This document shows positions 1 to 10,206 of a DNA stretch of 64,000 bases, piece by piece (position 1 is the stretch's first letter; every line of letters begins with the position of its first letter). The DNA comes from Burkholderia paludis. GTDB lineage: Bacteria > Pseudomonadota > Gammaproteobacteria > Burkholderiales > Burkholderiaceae. The notes below the pieces were generated by a model. That model ran no database searches, was not told the origin of the DNA, and saw nothing but the letters and a program-made list of their open reading frames with translations. Location of the stretch: the NCBI RefSeq assembly GCF_000732615.1, contig NZ_JPGL01000016.1, positions 62,001-126,000 of the forward strand, in the 5' to 3' direction. The position numbers were made by a program, and so were the translations under genes.

Positions 1-556
1 ACGAGTAGAACACGCGGAACGCGACCTTGCGTTCGGCCCAGAATTCGGCCGCCTCGCGGAACACGTCGAGCAGCGTCTCGCGCCCTTCCTTGTCGAACTT
101 CTGCGCGATCGGCAGCCCTTCGAGAACGATCACGAAACCGGGCTGCGCGCCGGCCTTCGCCACGAGGTCGGTCAGGCTGTCGTACAACGCGTCGTAGTTC
201 TTCCCGAAATGCTTCGGGAACAGGAACGACGTCGCGATCGTTTCCATCACTTCCTGCTTCGACTGCGCGGCGCCGCAATACGCGTACAGGAAATGCTGGC
301 CGAGCCGGCCGGCTTCGTCGGCAAGATCCTGCACGCGGAACGCGCGGATCGACTGCACGAGGTTGGGTCGCACGGTCGTGAAAAGGCTCATAGGCTCCTC
401 GTTCGATGAAAGCCCGGGTTCGGCTTCCTGTTGCGCCGGTGCGCCGACAGCCTGCGCCGCCGCGTGCAGCTGGATCACGCGCTGAAACAGATTGCCGTCA
501 CCGGCCGCGAACAGTTCCGCCGCCGCCGTATCGTGCGCGTAGATGGAGTCGCTCAT
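1..556 (-). CDS. Barstar-family RNase inhibitor (3' end outside window)
   Basis: Cytoplasmic inhibitor expected to bind and block the barnase-like RNase encoded 16 bp upstream. The core carries FPKHFGKNYDALYDSLTD, which matches the barstar signature in which a conserved Tyr and two Asp residues plug the RNase active site. About 185 codons are visible before the window edge. Two starts are possible. The outer ATG gives a 55-residue leader (MSDSIYAHDTAAAELF...) and keeps the frame open. An inner ATG at 391 has a much better ribosome site (CGAGGAGCCT just upstream) and begins right before the barstar core. I list the outer start because the leader looks coding; the inner one may be the main or a second start. 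The family call is strong; pairing with the neighbour is inferred from adjacency. Confidence 0.85.
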   Translation of the reverse strand, partial: MSDSIYAHDTAAAELFAAGDGNLFQRVIQLHAAAQAVGAPAQQEAEPGLSSNEEPMSLFTTVRPNLVQSIRAFRVQDLADEAGRLGQHFLYAYCGAAQSKQEVMETIATSFLFPKHFGKNYDALYDSLTDLVAKAGAQPGFVIVLEGLPIAQKFDKEGRETLLDVFREAAEFWAERKVAFRVFYS

Positions 557-572
557 GCCATTCGTCCCGAAG

Positions 573-1004
573 TCATTCAACAATACGTTTAAAACTGTTG
601 TAGTGGTCGCCCGTGTAATAACAGTTGTCGATCCGGCGCAACGGACCGCCACAAACGATCCGGCGCGCGCCGCGGTTGCGGGCGCGCGGCGTCGGCACCG
701 TGTATTCATGGTAGTAGCCGCGCTTCGCTTTCGGCAGGATCCGTTCGCGATTGCCGAATACGACGCCGTCTTTCTCGTACGGATAGGGGCCGCCGGCGCC
801 GATCAGGCCCAGCGTCGTCACGGCCTCGCGCGGAAGACGGGCGGTCGGAATCGTGTCGAGCCCGCTCGCGGCCACGTCGGCCGGAACGGCCTCCCGTGCG
901 TAAGCGGCGGAAACCAGACTGCCCGTCGGCGTGCCGACGATACCCATCGCGAACATCGCGAAGACGGACGCGAGCGCGCCGTTGCGGAGCCACTTGCGTG
1001 CCAT
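573..1004 (-). CDS. Secreted barnase/RNase N1-like guanyl-specific ribonuclease
   Basis: A 143-residue small ribonuclease. Residues 1-36 form a signal peptide (MARKWLRNG, hydrophobic stretch, AYA cleavage site). The mature part has the microbial RNase layout: VVFGNRERILP, then a catalytic Glu (about E100 in YHEY), basic residues in RGARRIV (R114/R115) and a C-terminal His (H134 in YTGDHYNSF), matching the Glu/Arg/His triad of barnase. Cys118 and Cys128 could form a disulfide. It would cleave RNA outside the cytoplasm, with the barstar-like gene immediately downstream on the same strand protecting the producer. The lack of any secretion-toxin fusion domain suggests a free secreted or periplasmic nuclease rather than a CDI/T6SS toxin tip. 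Confidence 0.85.
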   Translation of the reverse strand: MARKWLRNGALASVFAMFAMGIVGTPTGSLVSAAYAREAVPADVAASGLDTIPTARLPREAVTTLGLIGAGGPYPYEKDGVVFGNRERILPKAKRGYYHEYTVPTPRARNRGARRIVCGGPLRRIDNCYYTGDHYNSFKRIVE

Positions 1005-1180
1005 GAACCAGGGTTCCCGCTGTTAAATCAAGTAGTTGACGACCAACAAAGGCGTTAGCGTAGCGTTATTGGCCGCGCGAATCAATGTCCGTTTGGAGAT
1101 CGAAAGCCCCGGAATACCCGGAATTGCAGATTTTTTACCCCATAAACACTACATTTATCTTACATAGGATAAAATACGGG
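1005..1180. other. AT-richer intergenic stretch with a possible promoter
   Basis: No gene is visible. The stretch from about 1120 to 1176 is clearly AT-richer than its surroundings and contains a TAAAAT -10-like hexamer at 1170-1175. No convincing -35 sits 17-18 bp upstream. It could drive the structured RNA that begins just downstream on the plus strand. Confidence 0.4.
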
Positions 1181-1316
1181 CGGCATCTTCCTGAAGGCAA
1201 GTCCTGCCTCCTTGCCTCGCTCGCTGCCTGGAGTGGGAAGATGCCGGTAGTTGCTTGAGGGAGGCGCGCTTGCGCCTCTGCCCGGCGGCGTGCCCATCGC
1301 GGGCACGCCTCTTTTT
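1181..1316 (+). ncRNA. Candidate stand-alone structured small RNA with intrinsic terminator
   Basis: No protein-coding gene explains this stretch, yet it folds strongly on paper. An outer 10-bp perfect stem pairs GGCATCTTCC (1182-1191) with GGAAGATGCC (1236-1245). It encloses an inner 7-bp stem, AGGCAAG (1195-1201) with CTTGCCT (1211-1217). A second hairpin pairs GAGGCGC (1261-1267) with GCGCCTC (1272-1278). A 9-bp perfect terminator stem, GGCGTGCCC (1287-1295) with GGGCACGCC (1301-1309), is followed by TCTTTTT. A -10-like TAAAAT lies 6 bp before the RNA start. Flanking genes are on the other strand (RNase upstream, maeB downstream and convergent), so it is not a leader or riboswitch of a plus-strand gene. 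I do not recognise the family. The terminator could also limit readthrough into maeB. Confidence 0.65.
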
Positions 1317-1381
1317 GCTTTTGTTTACATTTCGCCCGGCGCGCGGAGCCGGTTCGACCGGCCTCGCGCGCTCGTTCCGGC

Positions 1382-3682
<2,301 letters not shown>

Positions 3683-3860
3683 GTGTCTCGTGACGGGCGG
3701 ATTAGAATAACTCTTCGACGGGGCATTGTAGCGCCAATCACCGGCCGCCAGACCTGCGATTCGGGTGCAACAGCCGCGACAAAAATGTACCGAACGGTGC
3801 AGGAACCCCGCCGTCCGCCTCGTACAATGCCGTTCCCTCTATCGTTTCGGATCATCCGCC
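3683..3860. promoter_or_regulatory. Divergent promoter region between maeB and thiL
   Basis: A 178-bp non-coding gap between divergently transcribed genes. On the minus strand, TTATTCTAAT (about 3703-3712) could be a -10 for maeB. On the plus strand, TACAAT at 3823-3828 could be a -10 for thiL, though no good -35 pairs with it. No terminator or dyad stands out. Confidence 0.35.
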
Positions 3861-4859
3861 GTGCCAGCCGCCCTCTCCGAGTTTTCGCTGATCGAACGCT
3901 TCTTCACGCGCCGCGCCGCCCGCGGGGCACGCGTGTCGACGCTCGGCATCGGCGACGATTGCGCGCTGATCGAGCCACGATCCGGAAAGTTGATGGCGAT
4001 TTCAACGGACATGCTGGTGGAAGGCCGCCATTTCTTCCCCGATGTCGCAGCCGACGCGCTCGGCCACAAGACGCTCGCGGTCAACCTGTCCGATCTCGCG
4101 GCGATGGGCGCCGAGCCGCGCGCGTTCACGCTCGCGTGCGCGCTGCCGCGCGCCGACGCGGCGTGGCTCGAGGCGTTCGCCGACGGGCTGTTCGCGCTTG
4201 CCGAGCGGTTCGGCTGCGAGCTGATCGGCGGCGATACGACGAGCGGGCCGCTGAACCTGTGCGTGACCGTGTTCGGCGAGGTCGCGCCCGACGCGGCATT
4301 GCGGCGCGATGCCGCGCGCGACGGCGACGACGTCTGGGTGTCCGGCACGCTCGGCGACGCACGCGCGGGCCTCGGCGTCGCCCGCGGCGAATGGGCGGCC
4401 GGCGCGGCAGAAGCCGCCGCGTTCCGGCGCGCGCTCGAGCGCCCCGAGCCGCGCATCGCGCTCGGCCTGGCGCTCGCGGGCGTCGCGCACGCGGCGCTCG
4501 ACATCTCGGACGGCCTCGCCGGCGATCTGCAGCACATCCTCGCCCGCTCGAACGTGCGCGCCGAAATCGACGCCGACGCGGTGCCGCGCTCGGCCGCGCT
4601 CGCGACGCTGCCGCCCGATGTGCAGCGACGCTGTACGCTCGCGGGCGGCGACGACTACGAACTCTGCTTCACCGCGCCGGCCGCGGCCCGCGCGGCGGTC
4701 GAGGCGGCCGGCGCGACGGCCGGCGTGGCGGTCACGCGAATCGGTACAATACGCGCGTTGTCCGCGCCGTCGGAACCGCCCGCGATCGCGTGGTACGACG
4801 CTGCCGGCGCGCCCCTCGCTCTCACGTTGCACGGTTTCGACCACTTCCATGCAGACTGA
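3861..4859 (+). CDS. thiL: Thiamine-monophosphate kinase
   Basis: Phosphorylates thiamine monophosphate to thiamine diphosphate with ATP, the last step of cofactor synthesis. The 332-residue protein shows the ThiL/PurM-like motifs in order: SEFSLIERFF at the N-terminus, GIGDDCALIEP, STDMLVEGRHF, LAVNLSDLAAMGA, GGDTTSG, DISDGLAGDL and GGDDYELCF near the C-terminus. I chose the GTG at 3861, which places SEFSLIERF a few residues in, as in other ThiL proteins; an earlier in-frame GTG at 3765 would add 32 unconserved residues. The 3' end overlaps pgpA by 11 bp, so the two are likely translationally coupled. Confidence 0.92.
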   Translation: MPAALSEFSLIERFFTRRAARGARVSTLGIGDDCALIEPRSGKLMAISTDMLVEGRHFFPDVAADALGHKTLAVNLSDLAAMGAEPRAFTLACALPRADAAWLEAFADGLFALAERFGCELIGGDTTSGPLNLCVTVFGEVAPDAALRRDAARDGDDVWVSGTLGDARAGLGVARGEWAAGAAEAAAFRRALERPEPRIALGLALAGVAHAALDISDGLAGDLQHILARSNVRAEIDADAVPRSAALATLPPDVQRRCTLAGGDDYELCFTAPAAARAAVEAAGATAGVAVTRIGTIRALSAPSEPPAIAWYDAAGAPLALTLHGFDHFHAD

Positions 4860-5394
4860 CCCGACGCCCGCGCACGCCGCGGCTGCTCCCGGCGCCGCGC
4901 CGAAGGCGCGGCAGCGCGTGACCGCACGCTTCATGCTGTCGCACCCGGCGCACCTCGTGTCGCTCGGCTTCGGCAGCGGGCTCGCGCCGATCATGCCCGG
5001 CACGTTCGGTTCGCTGTTCGGCTGGCTCACGTTCGTGCTGCTCAACCGCTACCTGGCGGTGCCCGAATGGTGGGCGCTGATCGCGATCGGCTTCGTGGCG
5101 GGCACGTGGCTCACCGGTTTCACCGCGAGGAAGATGGGCACCACCGATCCGGGCGCCGTCGTCTGGGACGAGATCGTCGCGATCTGGCTCGTGATGCTGT
5201 TCGTCACGCCCGCGACCTTCGTCGGCCAGCTATGGGCGTTCGTCGTGTTCCGCTTCTTCGACATGCTCAAGCCGCCGCCGATCCGCTATTTCGACCGCCG
5301 CCTGAAAGGCGGGCTCGGCATCATGGTCGACGACCTGGTCGCCGCGTTCATGACGCTGCTCGTGATCGCCCTGTGGCGCTCCGTCGTCGGCTGA
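4849..5394 (+). CDS. pgpA: Phosphatidylglycerophosphatase A
   Basis: Inner-membrane phosphatase that converts phosphatidylglycerol phosphate to phosphatidylglycerol. The 181-residue protein opens with a short Ala/Pro-rich tail, then FMLSHPAHLVSLGFGSGLAP, then hydrophobic segments. The conserved acidic clusters of the family are visible: DPGAVVWDEIVAIW, FRFFDMLKPPPIRYFDR, and GGLGIMVDDLVAA near the C-terminus. The ATG lies within the last codons of thiL. The gene sits between thiL and pncC on the same strand, an order shared by many beta- and gammaproteobacteria. A much longer reading frame upstream in this frame is a GC-rich shadow of thiL. Confidence 0.93.
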   Translation: MQTDPTPAHAAAAPGAAPKARQRVTARFMLSHPAHLVSLGFGSGLAPIMPGTFGSLFGWLTFVLLNRYLAVPEWWALIAIGFVAGTWLTGFTARKMGTTDPGAVVWDEIVAIWLVMLFVTPATFVGQLWAFVVFRFFDMLKPPPIRYFDRRLKGGLGIMVDDLVAAFMTLLVIALWRSVVG

Positions 5395-5425
5395 CCGATT
5401 TCCCGACTCCCGTTTCCCGACGCGC

Positions 5426-5926
5426 ATGCCAACCGATTCCGTCGTCCATCAGCTTGCGATCCGCGCAGGCAACAAGCTGCGTGACGAGCATCTGTCGCTC
5501 GCCACTGCCGAATCCTGCACCGGCGGCATGATCGCCGCGGCGATCACCGACATTTCCGGCAGCAGCCAGTGGTTCGAGCGCGGCTTCGTCACGTACTCGA
5601 ACCAGGCCAAGATCGAGATGATCGGCGTGCCGCACGATCTGATCGACAAGCACGGCGCCGTCAGCGAGCCCGTCGCGCGCGCGATGGCCGAAGGCGCGCT
5701 GCGCAACAGCCGCGCGCAGGTCGCGCTGTCCGTCACCGGCATCGCGGGCCCGGCCGGCGGCAGCGAGAAGAAGCCGGTCGGCACCGTGTCGTTCGGCTGG
5801 AGCAATCGGCTGCATACCGACGTCGAGACGCTCGTGTTCAAGGGCGACCGCGAGCAGATCCGCACGCAGGCGGCCGCGCATGCGCTGCGCGGACTGCTGA
5901 AGCTGCTCGACGAACGCGAAGGCTGA
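5426..5926 (+). CDS. pncC: Nicotinamide-nucleotide amidase (CinA C-terminal domain type)
   Basis: Deamidates nicotinamide mononucleotide to nicotinate mononucleotide in NAD recycling. The 166-residue protein consists only of the CinA C-terminal domain. Near the N-terminus it has LATAESCTGGMIAAAITDI, which contains the family's nucleophilic Ser, followed by VTYSNQAKIEMIGV and the conserved ALSVTGIAGPAGGSEKKPVGTV in two parts. It starts 31 bp after pgpA and probably shares its transcript. The N-terminal MoaB-like domain of full CinA proteins is absent, which is normal for this single-domain form. Confidence 0.92.
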   Translation: MPTDSVVHQLAIRAGNKLRDEHLSLATAESCTGGMIAAAITDISGSSQWFERGFVTYSNQAKIEMIGVPHDLIDKHGAVSEPVARAMAEGALRNSRAQVALSVTGIAGPAGGSEKKPVGTVSFGWSNRLHTDVETLVFKGDREQIRTQAAAHALRGLLKLLDEREG

Positions 5927-6308
5927 TCGCCCCCGGCCGCGCTTGCCGGAACGCATCGGGCTTCGCGACGATCCGGTTGCGGTTCGCCGTCACCGGCAGG
6001 CCGGGCGACTTCTGCCGCGCGGCCTGCCCGTGCGAAAGATCCCCGCATGGGCGAAGCGCAAGCAAAGCAACGCGGCCTGCGTGCCCGGAACACATCGGGA
6101 CCGCATGGCCATGGCGTTGCGCCTTTCCTGACCTTTCCGTTGTAGATCGACGGCAAGCGGCAGCATCGCCGCGATTGTCGCGCGGGCGAGCGATGCGGAT
6201 ACGCCGGGAAGTTCCGCGCACGCCGGTGCGAGCCGGGCTGCGCGGGAAACGACGGAAAAGACAGGAGGCGTGGCACCGGCCGCCCGGGCGGGCGGCCGGC
6301 ACGACCGG
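5927..6308. other. Convergent intergenic region pncC/pyrF with hairpins
   Basis: About 380 bp between convergent genes. I see no supported gene; the short open frames on both strands have no recognisable sequence. Two inverted repeats are present: GGCAGGCC (5995-6002) with GGCCTGCC (6021-6028), and a strong perfect 10-bp stem at 6276-6299 next to pyrF. An imperfect repeat, GGAACGCATCGGG near 5948 and GGAACACATCGGG near 6090, is also visible. Confidence 0.5.
6276..6299 (-). terminator. Hairpin downstream of pyrF
   Basis: Read on the minus strand, CCGGCCGCCC, a GCCC loop and GGGCGGCCGG form a perfect 10-bp stem starting 9 bp after the pyrF stop codon. No immediate U tract follows (TTTT appears only about 18 bases later), so it may be a weak terminator or an mRNA 3'-end stabiliser. 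Confidence 0.45.
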
Positions 6309-7151
6309 TCAACGATGCGCGTTGATCGTGTCGCGGGTCTTCTGTGCGGCGAGCGCCGCCGCTTCGGCAAAATCCTCGCCGTTGCTCGCATACAGGATCG
6401 CGCGCGACGAGTTGATCATCATGCCGGTGCCGTCGGCCGTGCGGCCCGCGTTGACGGTCGCCTGCACGTCGCCGCCCTGCGCGCCGATGCCGGGAATCAG
6501 CAGCGGCATGTCGCCGACGATCCCGCGCACGATCTCGATTTCGTTCGGGAACGTCGCGCCGACCACGAGGGCGAGCTGGCCGTTCTTCGCGTTCCACTTG
6601 TTCGCCGCGAGATCCGCGACGACCTGGTACAACGGGCGGCCCGGATGGCCGGCCGCGCCCGTTTCGAGGAATTGCAGGTCGGAGCCGCCCGGGTTCGACG
6701 TGCGGCACAGCACGATCACACCCTTGCCTTCATGCTCGAAATACGGCTCGACCGAGTCGTAGCCCATGTACGGGTTCACGGTGACCGCGTCCGCGCGATA
6801 GCGCTCGAACGCTTCGCGCGCGTACTGCTCGGCCGTGCTGCCGATGTCGCCGCGCTTCGCGTCGAGGATCACCGGGAGGCCCGGATGCTGCAGGTGGATG
6901 TGCGCGATCAGCCGCTCGAGCTGGTCTTCCGCGCGATGCGCGGCGAAGTAGGCGATCTGCGGCTTGAACGCGCTCGCGTATTGCGCGGTGGCGTCGACGA
7001 TCTGCCGGCAGAATTCGAAGATCGCGTCGGGCTGGCCGTCGAACTGCACCGGAAAACGCGACGGCTCGGGATCGAGGCCGACGCACAGCAGCGAATTCGT
7101 GCGCTGCCACGCGGCGCGCAGCGATTCAATGAAAGTAAGCGGGGAAGACAT
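6309..7151 (-). CDS. pyrF: Orotidine 5'-phosphate decarboxylase
   Basis: Final step of UMP synthesis: decarboxylates OMP. The 280-residue length and sequence fit the longer 'type 2' OMPDC family rather than the roughly 240-residue E. coli form. N-terminal [14 protein letters not shown] and central [18 protein letters not shown] supply the Asp-Lys-Asp catalytic set. [15 protein letters not shown] follows, and near the C-terminus [12 protein letters not shown] is the phosphate-binding segment. I chose the ATG at 7151 ([11 protein letters not shown]); a TTG 18 bp earlier is possible but less likely. galM ends only 39 bp upstream on the same strand, so readthrough from the sugar operon is possible. 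Confidence 0.95.
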   Translation of the reverse strand: MSSPLTFIESLRAAWQRTNSLLCVGLDPEPSRFPVQFDGQPDAIFEFCRQIVDATAQYASAFKPQIAYFAAHRAEDQLERLIAHIHLQHPGLPVILDAKRGDIGSTAEQYAREAFERYRADAVTVNPYMGYDSVEPYFEHEGKGVIVLCRTSNPGGSDLQFLETGAAGHPGRPLYQVVADLAANKWNAKNGQLALVVGATFPNEIEIVRGIVGDMPLLIPGIGAQGGDVQATVNAGRTADGTGMMINSSRAILYASNGEDFAEAAALAAQKTRDTINAHR

Positions 7152-7190
7152 GGCGGGTACTCGCGGCAAACCGTTGGTAGACCGCGTATT

Positions 7191-8252
7191 TTACCCGCGT
7201 CGCCGGCGTCCCTCGCGTGTCGCGGCATTGCTGCGCGCATCGGCCCGCTCGACGGTGAACGCGAAACGCCGCGTGAGCCGCTCGCCCGGCGCGAGCAGCG
7301 TCATCCCGTGCGCGGCCGCGCCGCCCGGCAGGTTCACCGCATTGATCGGATGATCGACCGGCTCGAAGCAGAAGAAATCCTCGCCCGGCGGCGTATAGAG
7401 CACGTACGCGTCGGCATCGGCCGCGACCGTCAGCGACAAGCCGCGGCGCGGCCAGCTCACCGTCGCGCGGCCGCCCCAGCCGGTGAACGCGTGATTGACC
7501 AGCGTGCCCGGCAGCGGATACGCGACGCCAAACTGCCACGCCGGCGGCACGCTCACGTGCCGCACCGGCAGGAAATCGGCGCCCGACAGCCACAGCCCGC
7601 CGGCCGCCGCCGCCAGCTCGGTCGCCGCGTCCCGCACGAGGAACGGATGCACGCCGAGCCCGAACGGCAGCCGGGCACGCCCCGCATTCTCGATCGTCAG
7701 CGCAATCGACAGCGTCCCGTCGTCGAGTTCGAACGACTGGAACGCACGGAACGCGTACGGCGCGCCGCCGCTGCGATCGAGCGACAGGTGCAGCGACGTG
7801 TCGGTGGCATCGCCCACCTGCCACGGCGCGAGCCAGCCGTCGCCATGGATCGGCAGCGGTTCGTCGCGACGGTTGCGCGGCACCGCGACGCTGCGGCCGT
7901 CGCATTCGAAACGCCCGTCGCCGATCCGGTTCGAGTACGGCAGCAGCGGATAGCACGCGAGCTGGTTCGGATCCGTCGCCGCCTCCGGGTGCTCGCAACG
8001 GCGGAACACCGGCGTCAGCGCGCCGTGGTCGCCGCGCCAGTCGAAGCGCGCGATGCCGCCGCCCAGGTGCGGCAGCACGTCCAGCCGCAGCGACGCATTC
8101 GACAGCGTGACGGCCGCCGCATGCGCGGCGCCGACGCCCTGCGCGAACGCGGCTGTCTGCGGGCCGGCGCTGACCGGCTGCGCGGCGGCGGCCAGCCGCG
8201 CGCGGCGCGACTGGCTGGTGGACGACGATGCGCGCGAGGACGTGGCGGTCAT
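7191..8252 (-). CDS. galM: Aldose 1-epimerase (galactose mutarotase-like)
   Basis: Expected to interconvert alpha and beta anomers of galactose or related sugars. The 353-residue protein shows the mutarotase landmarks: LPYSNRIGDGRF (substrate Asn/Arg), PLPIHGDGWLAPWQV with the catalytic His, LGVHPFLVRD with the second His, and FFCFEPVDHPINAVN carrying the C-terminal Glu. Its N-terminal 50 residues are Ser/Ala-rich and poorly conserved in style. A strong ribosome site (AAGGAAAGGAG) precedes the ATG. It is the last gene of the sugar operon, 49 bp after the dehydrogenase gene, which fits a role in presenting the right anomer to a sugar 1-dehydrogenase. Confidence 0.85.
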   Translation of the reverse strand: MTATSSRASSSTSQSRRARLAAAAQPVSAGPQTAAFAQGVGAAHAAAVTLSNASLRLDVLPHLGGGIARFDWRGDHGALTPVFRRCEHPEAATDPNQLACYPLLPYSNRIGDGRFECDGRSVAVPRNRRDEPLPIHGDGWLAPWQVGDATDTSLHLSLDRSGGAPYAFRAFQSFELDDGTLSIALTIENAGRARLPFGLGVHPFLVRDAATELAAAAGGLWLSGADFLPVRHVSVPPAWQFGVAYPLPGTLVNHAFTGWGGRATVSWPRRGLSLTVAADADAYVLYTPPGEDFFCFEPVDHPINAVNLPGGAAAHGMTLLAPGERLTRRFAFTVERADARSNAATREGRRRRG

Positions 8253-8301
8253 GATGAGCTCCTTTCCTTCGTCGAAGAAACGATGCGGGTCGTGCGAACG
8301 G

Positions 8302-9090
8302 TCAGGCCCAGCCGCCGTCGACGATCAGGTCCTGCGCGGTGATCATCCGGCTGTCGTCGGCCGCCAGAAACAGCGCCATGCGTGCAAGATCGGCCGGCAG
8401 CAGCTCGGCGTCGAGGCACTGGCCGGCCTTGATCGCCGCGCGGCCCGCGTCGTCGAGCCACAGCCGGCGCTGCTTGTCGGTCATCACCCAGCCGGGCACC
8501 AGCGAGTTCACGCGGATGCCGAACGGGCCGAGATCGCGCGCCAGCCCGCGCGTCAGCCCCTGCACGGCCGCCTTCGCCATCACGTAGACGGGATAACCGC
8601 CGTTCTTCAGCATCCAGCTGATCGAGCCGAGATTGATGATCGCGCCGCCGCCCCGCTGCTTCATGTCGTCGATCACCGCCTGCGCCGCGAAGAACTGGTG
8701 ACGCAGGTTCACCGCGATGCCCGCGTCGAACGACGCCGGCGTCACGTCGCCGATCGCGTGGCGCGCGTCGTTCGCCGCATTGTTCACGAGCACCGCGATC
8801 GCGCCGATGCGGGCGCGGATCGCGTCGATCGCACCGCGCAGCGCGTCGATGTCGGTCAGGTCGCACGGCAGGAACAGCGGCGCGTGGCGCGCGTGCGCGA
8901 GGCTTTCAGCCAGCGCGGCACCGGCCGCCGCATCGAGGTCGACGAACGCGACGCGCGCGCCCTGCTGCGCGAAGTGCTCGACGAACGACGCGCCGATGCC
9001 GGTCGCGCCGCCCGTGATCAGCACCGCGCGATCCTCGAGGCTCGGGTAGCGTGCATGGCGCGCGTCATGCGCGGAAGTGGCGTGGGTCAT
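8302..9090 (-). CDS. SDR-family oxidoreductase, candidate sugar (galactose/arabinose) 1-dehydrogenase
   Basis: Short-chain dehydrogenase of 262 residues. The cofactor motif is LITGGATGIGASFV, with Asp in VDLDAA favouring NAD. The VLVNNAAN strand is present, the catalytic Ser lies in LGSISWML and the Tyr/Lys pair in YVMAKAAVQGL. The wording NLRHQFFAAQAV and the C-terminal VDGGWA resemble SDRs known to oxidise D-galactose or L-arabinose at C1. Position next to araH and galM supports that reading, but the substrate is inferred. An ATG five codons earlier is possible; I chose the one with GGAGA about 8 bases upstream. It starts 29 bp after araH. Confidence 0.8.
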   Translation of the reverse strand: MTHATSAHDARHARYPSLEDRAVLITGGATGIGASFVEHFAQQGARVAFVDLDAAAGAALAESLAHARHAPLFLPCDLTDIDALRGAIDAIRARIGAIAVLVNNAANDARHAIGDVTPASFDAGIAVNLRHQFFAAQAVIDDMKQRGGGAIINLGSISWMLKNGGYPVYVMAKAAVQGLTRGLARDLGPFGIRVNSLVPGWVMTDKQRRLWLDDAGRAAIKAGQCLDAELLPADLARMALFLAADDSRMITAQDLIVDGGWA

Positions 9091-9119
9091 GCGGTTCGTC
9101 TCCATGTCGGCCCGCCCGG

Positions 9120-10136
9120 TCAGTCGCGCACGCCGCGGTTCTTCAGCTGGTCGAGCAGCACGGCCGCGAGCAGGATCGCGCCGCGCACGAGGTACTGGTA
9201 GAACGCGTCGATGTTCAGCAGGTTCATCACGTTCTCGACCGTGCCCATGATCAGCACGCCGATCACGACGCCCGAAATCGTCGCGCGGCCGCCCATCAGC
9301 GACACGCCGCCGAGCACGCACGCGGAGATCACGTTCAGCTCGAAGCCCTGCGCGGCGTTCGGCTGGCCCGACGTGATGCGCGACGCGAGGATCACGCCGG
9401 CGAGCGCCGTCACCGCGCCCTGGATCAGGAAGATATACACGCGGGTGCGTTCGACGTTGATCCCCGCGAGCCGCGACGCCTCGGGGTTGCCGCCGATCGC
9501 GAGCGTGTTGCGGCCGTACACGGTCTGGTTCAGCAGCACGCCGAACGCGATGAAGCACAGCAGCGTGACCCAGATCGGCAGCGACACGCCGAACAGCGTG
9601 AGCCCGCCGAGTGCGATGAACGTGTCCGACGACACGCCGACCGCCTGCCCTTTCGACACGATGAAGCCGAGCCCGCGCACGATCTCCATCGTCGCGAGCG
9701 TCGTGATCAGCGCGTTGATGCGCAGGTACGCGATCACCGCGCCGTTCACGAAGCCGATCGCGGCGCCGGCCGCGACCGCCGCGACAATCGCGACGAACGT
9801 GTTGTCCGTCGCGTTCAGCACCATCGCGCACAGCACGCCCGAGAACGCGACGGTCGAGCCGATCGACAGGTCGAAGTCGCGCGACGCGAGACAGAACATC
9901 ATCGTGCACGCGACCATGCCGATCTGCGAGATCGACAGCGCGAGGCCGAGCATGTTGTCGATCGAGAAGAAGTGATCGACCGTCAGCGACATCGTCACGA
10001 ACATCACCGCGAAGATCGCGATGAGGCTGTATTCGGTCAGATGCTGCCACCACTTCTGGCGTTCGTTCTGTTGCGGAACCAGCGCGTCGACCGACGGCTT
10101 CGCGGCAGCGCTGGCGAGGTTTTCCCTGACTTGCAT
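9120..10136 (-). CDS. araH: AraH-like sugar ABC transporter permease
   Basis: Inner-membrane permease of a ribose/arabinose-type ABC importer. The 338-residue protein is largely hydrophobic, with about eight to ten membrane segments and the BPD_transp_2 signatures CLASRDFDLSIGSTVAFSGV, GAVIAYLRINALITTLATM, and GGVSLMGGRATISGVVIGVL. It lies downstream of the ATPase and the binding protein in the order F-G-H, as in the E. coli ara transporter. Because the surrounding enzymes are of the galactonate route, the natural sugar may be galactose, arabinose or both. A 70-bp gap separates it from araG. Confidence 0.88.
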   Translation of the reverse strand: MQVRENLASAAAKPSVDALVPQQNERQKWWQHLTEYSLIAIFAVMFVTMSLTVDHFFSIDNMLGLALSISQIGMVACTMMFCLASRDFDLSIGSTVAFSGVLCAMVLNATDNTFVAIVAAVAAGAAIGFVNGAVIAYLRINALITTLATMEIVRGLGFIVSKGQAVGVSSDTFIALGGLTLFGVSLPIWVTLLCFIAFGVLLNQTVYGRNTLAIGGNPEASRLAGINVERTRVYIFLIQGAVTALAGVILASRITSGQPNAAQGFELNVISACVLGGVSLMGGRATISGVVIGVLIMGTVENVMNLLNIDAFYQYLVRGAILLAAVLLDQLKNRGVRD

Positions 10137-10206
10137 GATGGCGTCTCCTGCTCCTGCATCGCGCGGCCCGCGCCGCGCCTGGTCGATTCGAATGTCGTGC
10201 GCCGCG

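Noticed and set aside
1181..1316. 6S RNA identity for the structured RNA
   Set aside because: No long rod with a single large central bubble can be drawn and the length is short; the family is left open.
4309..4848. Long in-frame extension upstream of pgpA
   Set aside because: It overlaps most of thiL and is Arg/Ser/Ala-rich; pgpA homology begins only at the ATG at 4849.
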